Shown here: positions 5,631 to 6,708 of the stretch, piece by piece
Numbering within the stretch: position 1 is the first letter of the stretch
How the letters are laid out: each line of letters opens with the position of its first letter
Notes under the pieces: model-generated
Databases searched by the model: none
Seen by the model: only the letters and a program-made list of their open reading frames with translations
Told to the model about the DNA's origin: nothing
Program-made: the position numbers and the translations under genes
Assembly: GCA_002494135.1 (NCBI GenBank)
Contig: DLBG01000068.1
Span: forward strand, 1-6,708
Source: Lachnospiraceae bacterium UBA7027
GTDB taxonomy: Bacteria > Bacillota > Clostridia > Lachnospirales > Lachnospiraceae
DNA: 6,708 nucleotides
Reading direction: 5' to 3'

Positions 5631-6708
5631 TTCTTATCCCCGTCTTCTTTGTTTGTGGAAGCATCATAATGGTACATAATCGTGTACGGCTCCGACATGG
5701 TATCATACCAGAGCATAATCTGCATATAACCGCTGACGGAGTACACTTCTTCACCGTCTTCGTCTTCGGTTCTCGCAAAATCACCGCTTAACATAATCCC
5801 GTACGTTCCGTTTGACATTTTGGAACTGTACTCGGGGAAAATCTGTTTTGCAAAGGCCTCATCCTTGTCCGCTACCTGTCTCTGAATCGAGAACTTGTTG
5901 TCTTCAAGATGAATGCGAATCGGATTCAGCGTTTCTCCGTCTTTTATAAAATCGCGGATGCCCAGGCTGACGGGTTTGCATTCCGATCCGGAAGCCACGG
6001 GGAAGGTAATCGCCCATCCGTTTTGTACATCATCATAATCCTTGATGATCATTTCAAACTGATCCATGGCAGAGAAAATATCCGGCATGCGTACCCGGTT
6101 CATCTCCTCTTCCGTAAGCATTTTTCCGTTCACTTCCTGAATGTAACGAATCATTTCTTCCGCACCGGAGACTTTGGTAATGGCCACATTCCCTTTCAGG
6201 GTAAGGCCGGAGATGTCTTCATCGGATACGGGTCCCAAAGATTCTCTGTTTCCGAACGGATCTTCCGTGCCGCCAAAAGGCGTAATCTCCTCCGAAGGGT
6301 TCTCCGATTCATCTTCCGAAGGCGTTTCGGATTCGTCTCCTTCAAAGAACGAAGTTTCCACGAAACCGGAATCCTTTACCTTTTCCACATAACTCCTGAT
6401 CGGCTTGATAAAAGCAGCCACAAGGATAAGCGCAATCAGAAGGAATGCCAAGAAGAGGCAGAGTAAAACAAGCAGAATTACGAGCCATACTTTCTTCTTT
6501 TTCTTTTTGGGTTTTTGCGGTGCCGCGCCGGGTGCTGCGTATGTCTGCGCCGGATAGGGAACCGCGCCCTGCGCTGCCGCTACCGGTATCGATGCGTTGA
6601 TCGGTTCCTCCGTATGAGGGATTTCATCCATGACAACGGGTGCAGGTGCAGGTGTTGCTGCCACTGCGGGTTCAGGTGCCGCTACTGCTGCAGGCTCGGG
6701 TGCTGCTG
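5627..6708 (-). CDS. Single-pass membrane protein with Ala/Pro-rich cytoplasmic region (5' end outside window)
   Basis: The frame is open to the right edge: 359 residues are visible and the true start is outside. I do not recognise the C-terminal domain. Order of parts (numbered from the first whole codon): an Ala/Pro/Glu-rich, probably unstructured stretch to about 64; six consecutive lysines within KPKKKKKK at 65-72; one strong membrane segment at about 73-100; an acidic Ser/Glu/Pro linker at about 122-142; then a soluble domain of about 200 residues with mixed helices and strands (for example SGAEEMIRYIQEVNGK and YSVSGYMQIMLWYD). The lysine cluster puts the N-terminus inside and the C-terminal domain outside. 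Proteins with this layout in Clostridia often begin with a zinc ribbon, but that part is not in the window. Its TGA overlaps the GH26 ATG (ATGA, 4 bp), so the two are translationally coupled. A GTG at 6664 is possible as an internal start but nothing supports it. Confidence 0.85.
   Translation of the reverse strand, partial: AAPEPAAVAAPEPAVAATPAPAPVVMDEIPHTEEPINASIPVAAAQGAVPYPAQTYAAPGAAPQKPKKKKKKVWLVILLVLLCLFLAFLLIALILVAAFIKPIRSYVEKVKDSGFVETSFFEGDESETPSEDESENPSEEITPFGGTEDPFGNRESLGPVSDEDISGLTLKGNVAITKVSGAEEMIRYIQEVNGKMLTEEEMNRVRMPDIFSAMDQFEMIIKDYDDVQNGWAITFPVASGSECKPVSLGIRDFIKDGETLNPIRIHLEDNKFSIQRQVADKDEAFAKQIFPEYSSKMSNGTYGIMLSGDFARTEDEDGEEVYSVSGYMQIMLWYDTMSEPYTIMYHYDASTNKEDGDKK
6284..6331 (-). 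repeat. Imperfect 24-bp tandem repeat coding an acidic linker
   Basis: Two adjacent units encode SETPSEDE and SENPSEEI in the linker directly outside the membrane segment of the partial membrane protein. The units agree at five of eight residues. This is the usual look of a flexible spacer that lengthens by duplication. Confidence 0.6.
6656..6703 (-). repeat. Imperfect 24-bp tandem repeat coding Ala/Pro/Glu
   Basis: Two units encode APEPAAVA and APEPAVAA, followed by a decayed TPAPAPVV. They form part of the cytoplasmic low-complexity region of the membrane protein, and the repeat may continue beyond the right edge. Confidence 0.6.

Noticed and set aside
5909..6466. 185-codon plus-strand frame opposite the membrane protein gene
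   Set aside because: It is antisense to a gene with clear membrane topology and operon coupling, its product is Phe/Arg/His-rich like typical antisense shadows, and no ribosome site was noted.
5627..6664. GTG at 6664 as the start of the membrane protein
   Set aside because: The frame continues without a stop and with the same Ala/Pro/Glu repeat to the window edge, so the gene most likely begins outside.
1..6708. CRISPR arrays, insertion sequences, prophage genes, tRNA or rRNA
   Set aside because: No spaced direct repeats, terminal inverted repeats, transposase or integrase motifs, or structured RNA gene signatures were seen on either strand.

Overview
The window looks like chromosomal DNA from a Gram-positive Clostridia bacterium, most likely a Lachnospiraceae-type gut or rumen anaerobe. 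That is an inference from protein style: a Bacillus/Clostridium-type ThyA, a clostridial-type bifunctional penicillin-binding protein with a cysteine-bearing tail, and a signal-less GH26 enzyme. Strong AGGAG-type ribosome binding sites and moderate GC fit this. No database search was possible.

Layout from left to right. (1) Bases 1-1280, minus strand: a short operon in which a YigZ/IMPACT-family protein gene is followed 36 bp later by thymidylate synthase (thyA, cut off at the left edge). (2) Bases 1281-1415: a divergent control region. The yigZ side has a promoter very close to its start codon. The other side has a consensus TATAAT, a perfect 7-bp leader hairpin and a possible 14-codon upstream reading frame whose stop overlaps the start codon of the next gene. 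(3) Bases 1416-4040, plus strand: a single-gene unit for a large class A penicillin-binding protein (transglycosylase plus transpeptidase) with a cysteine-rich extracellular tail. (4) Bases 4041-4165: a convergent intergenic region with a strong bidirectional hairpin terminator and an exact 11-bp tandem repeat. (5) Bases 4166-6708, minus strand: a tightly coupled three-gene operon, in transcription order a single-pass membrane protein with an Ala/Pro-rich cytoplasmic part (cut off at the right edge), a GH26 beta-mannanase-type enzyme without signal peptide, and a membrane-anchored SH3b protein.

Functionally, the PBP polymerises and crosslinks peptidoglycan and thyA makes dTMP. The right-hand operon pairs a predicted cytoplasmic glycosidase with two proteins whose C-terminal domains should lie outside the membrane, and its joint purpose cannot be read from sequence alone. 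There is no sign of mobile elements, CRISPR or phage genes. The best leads are the structured PBP leader, the coupled membrane/GH26/SH3b operon and the cysteine cluster in the PBP tail.
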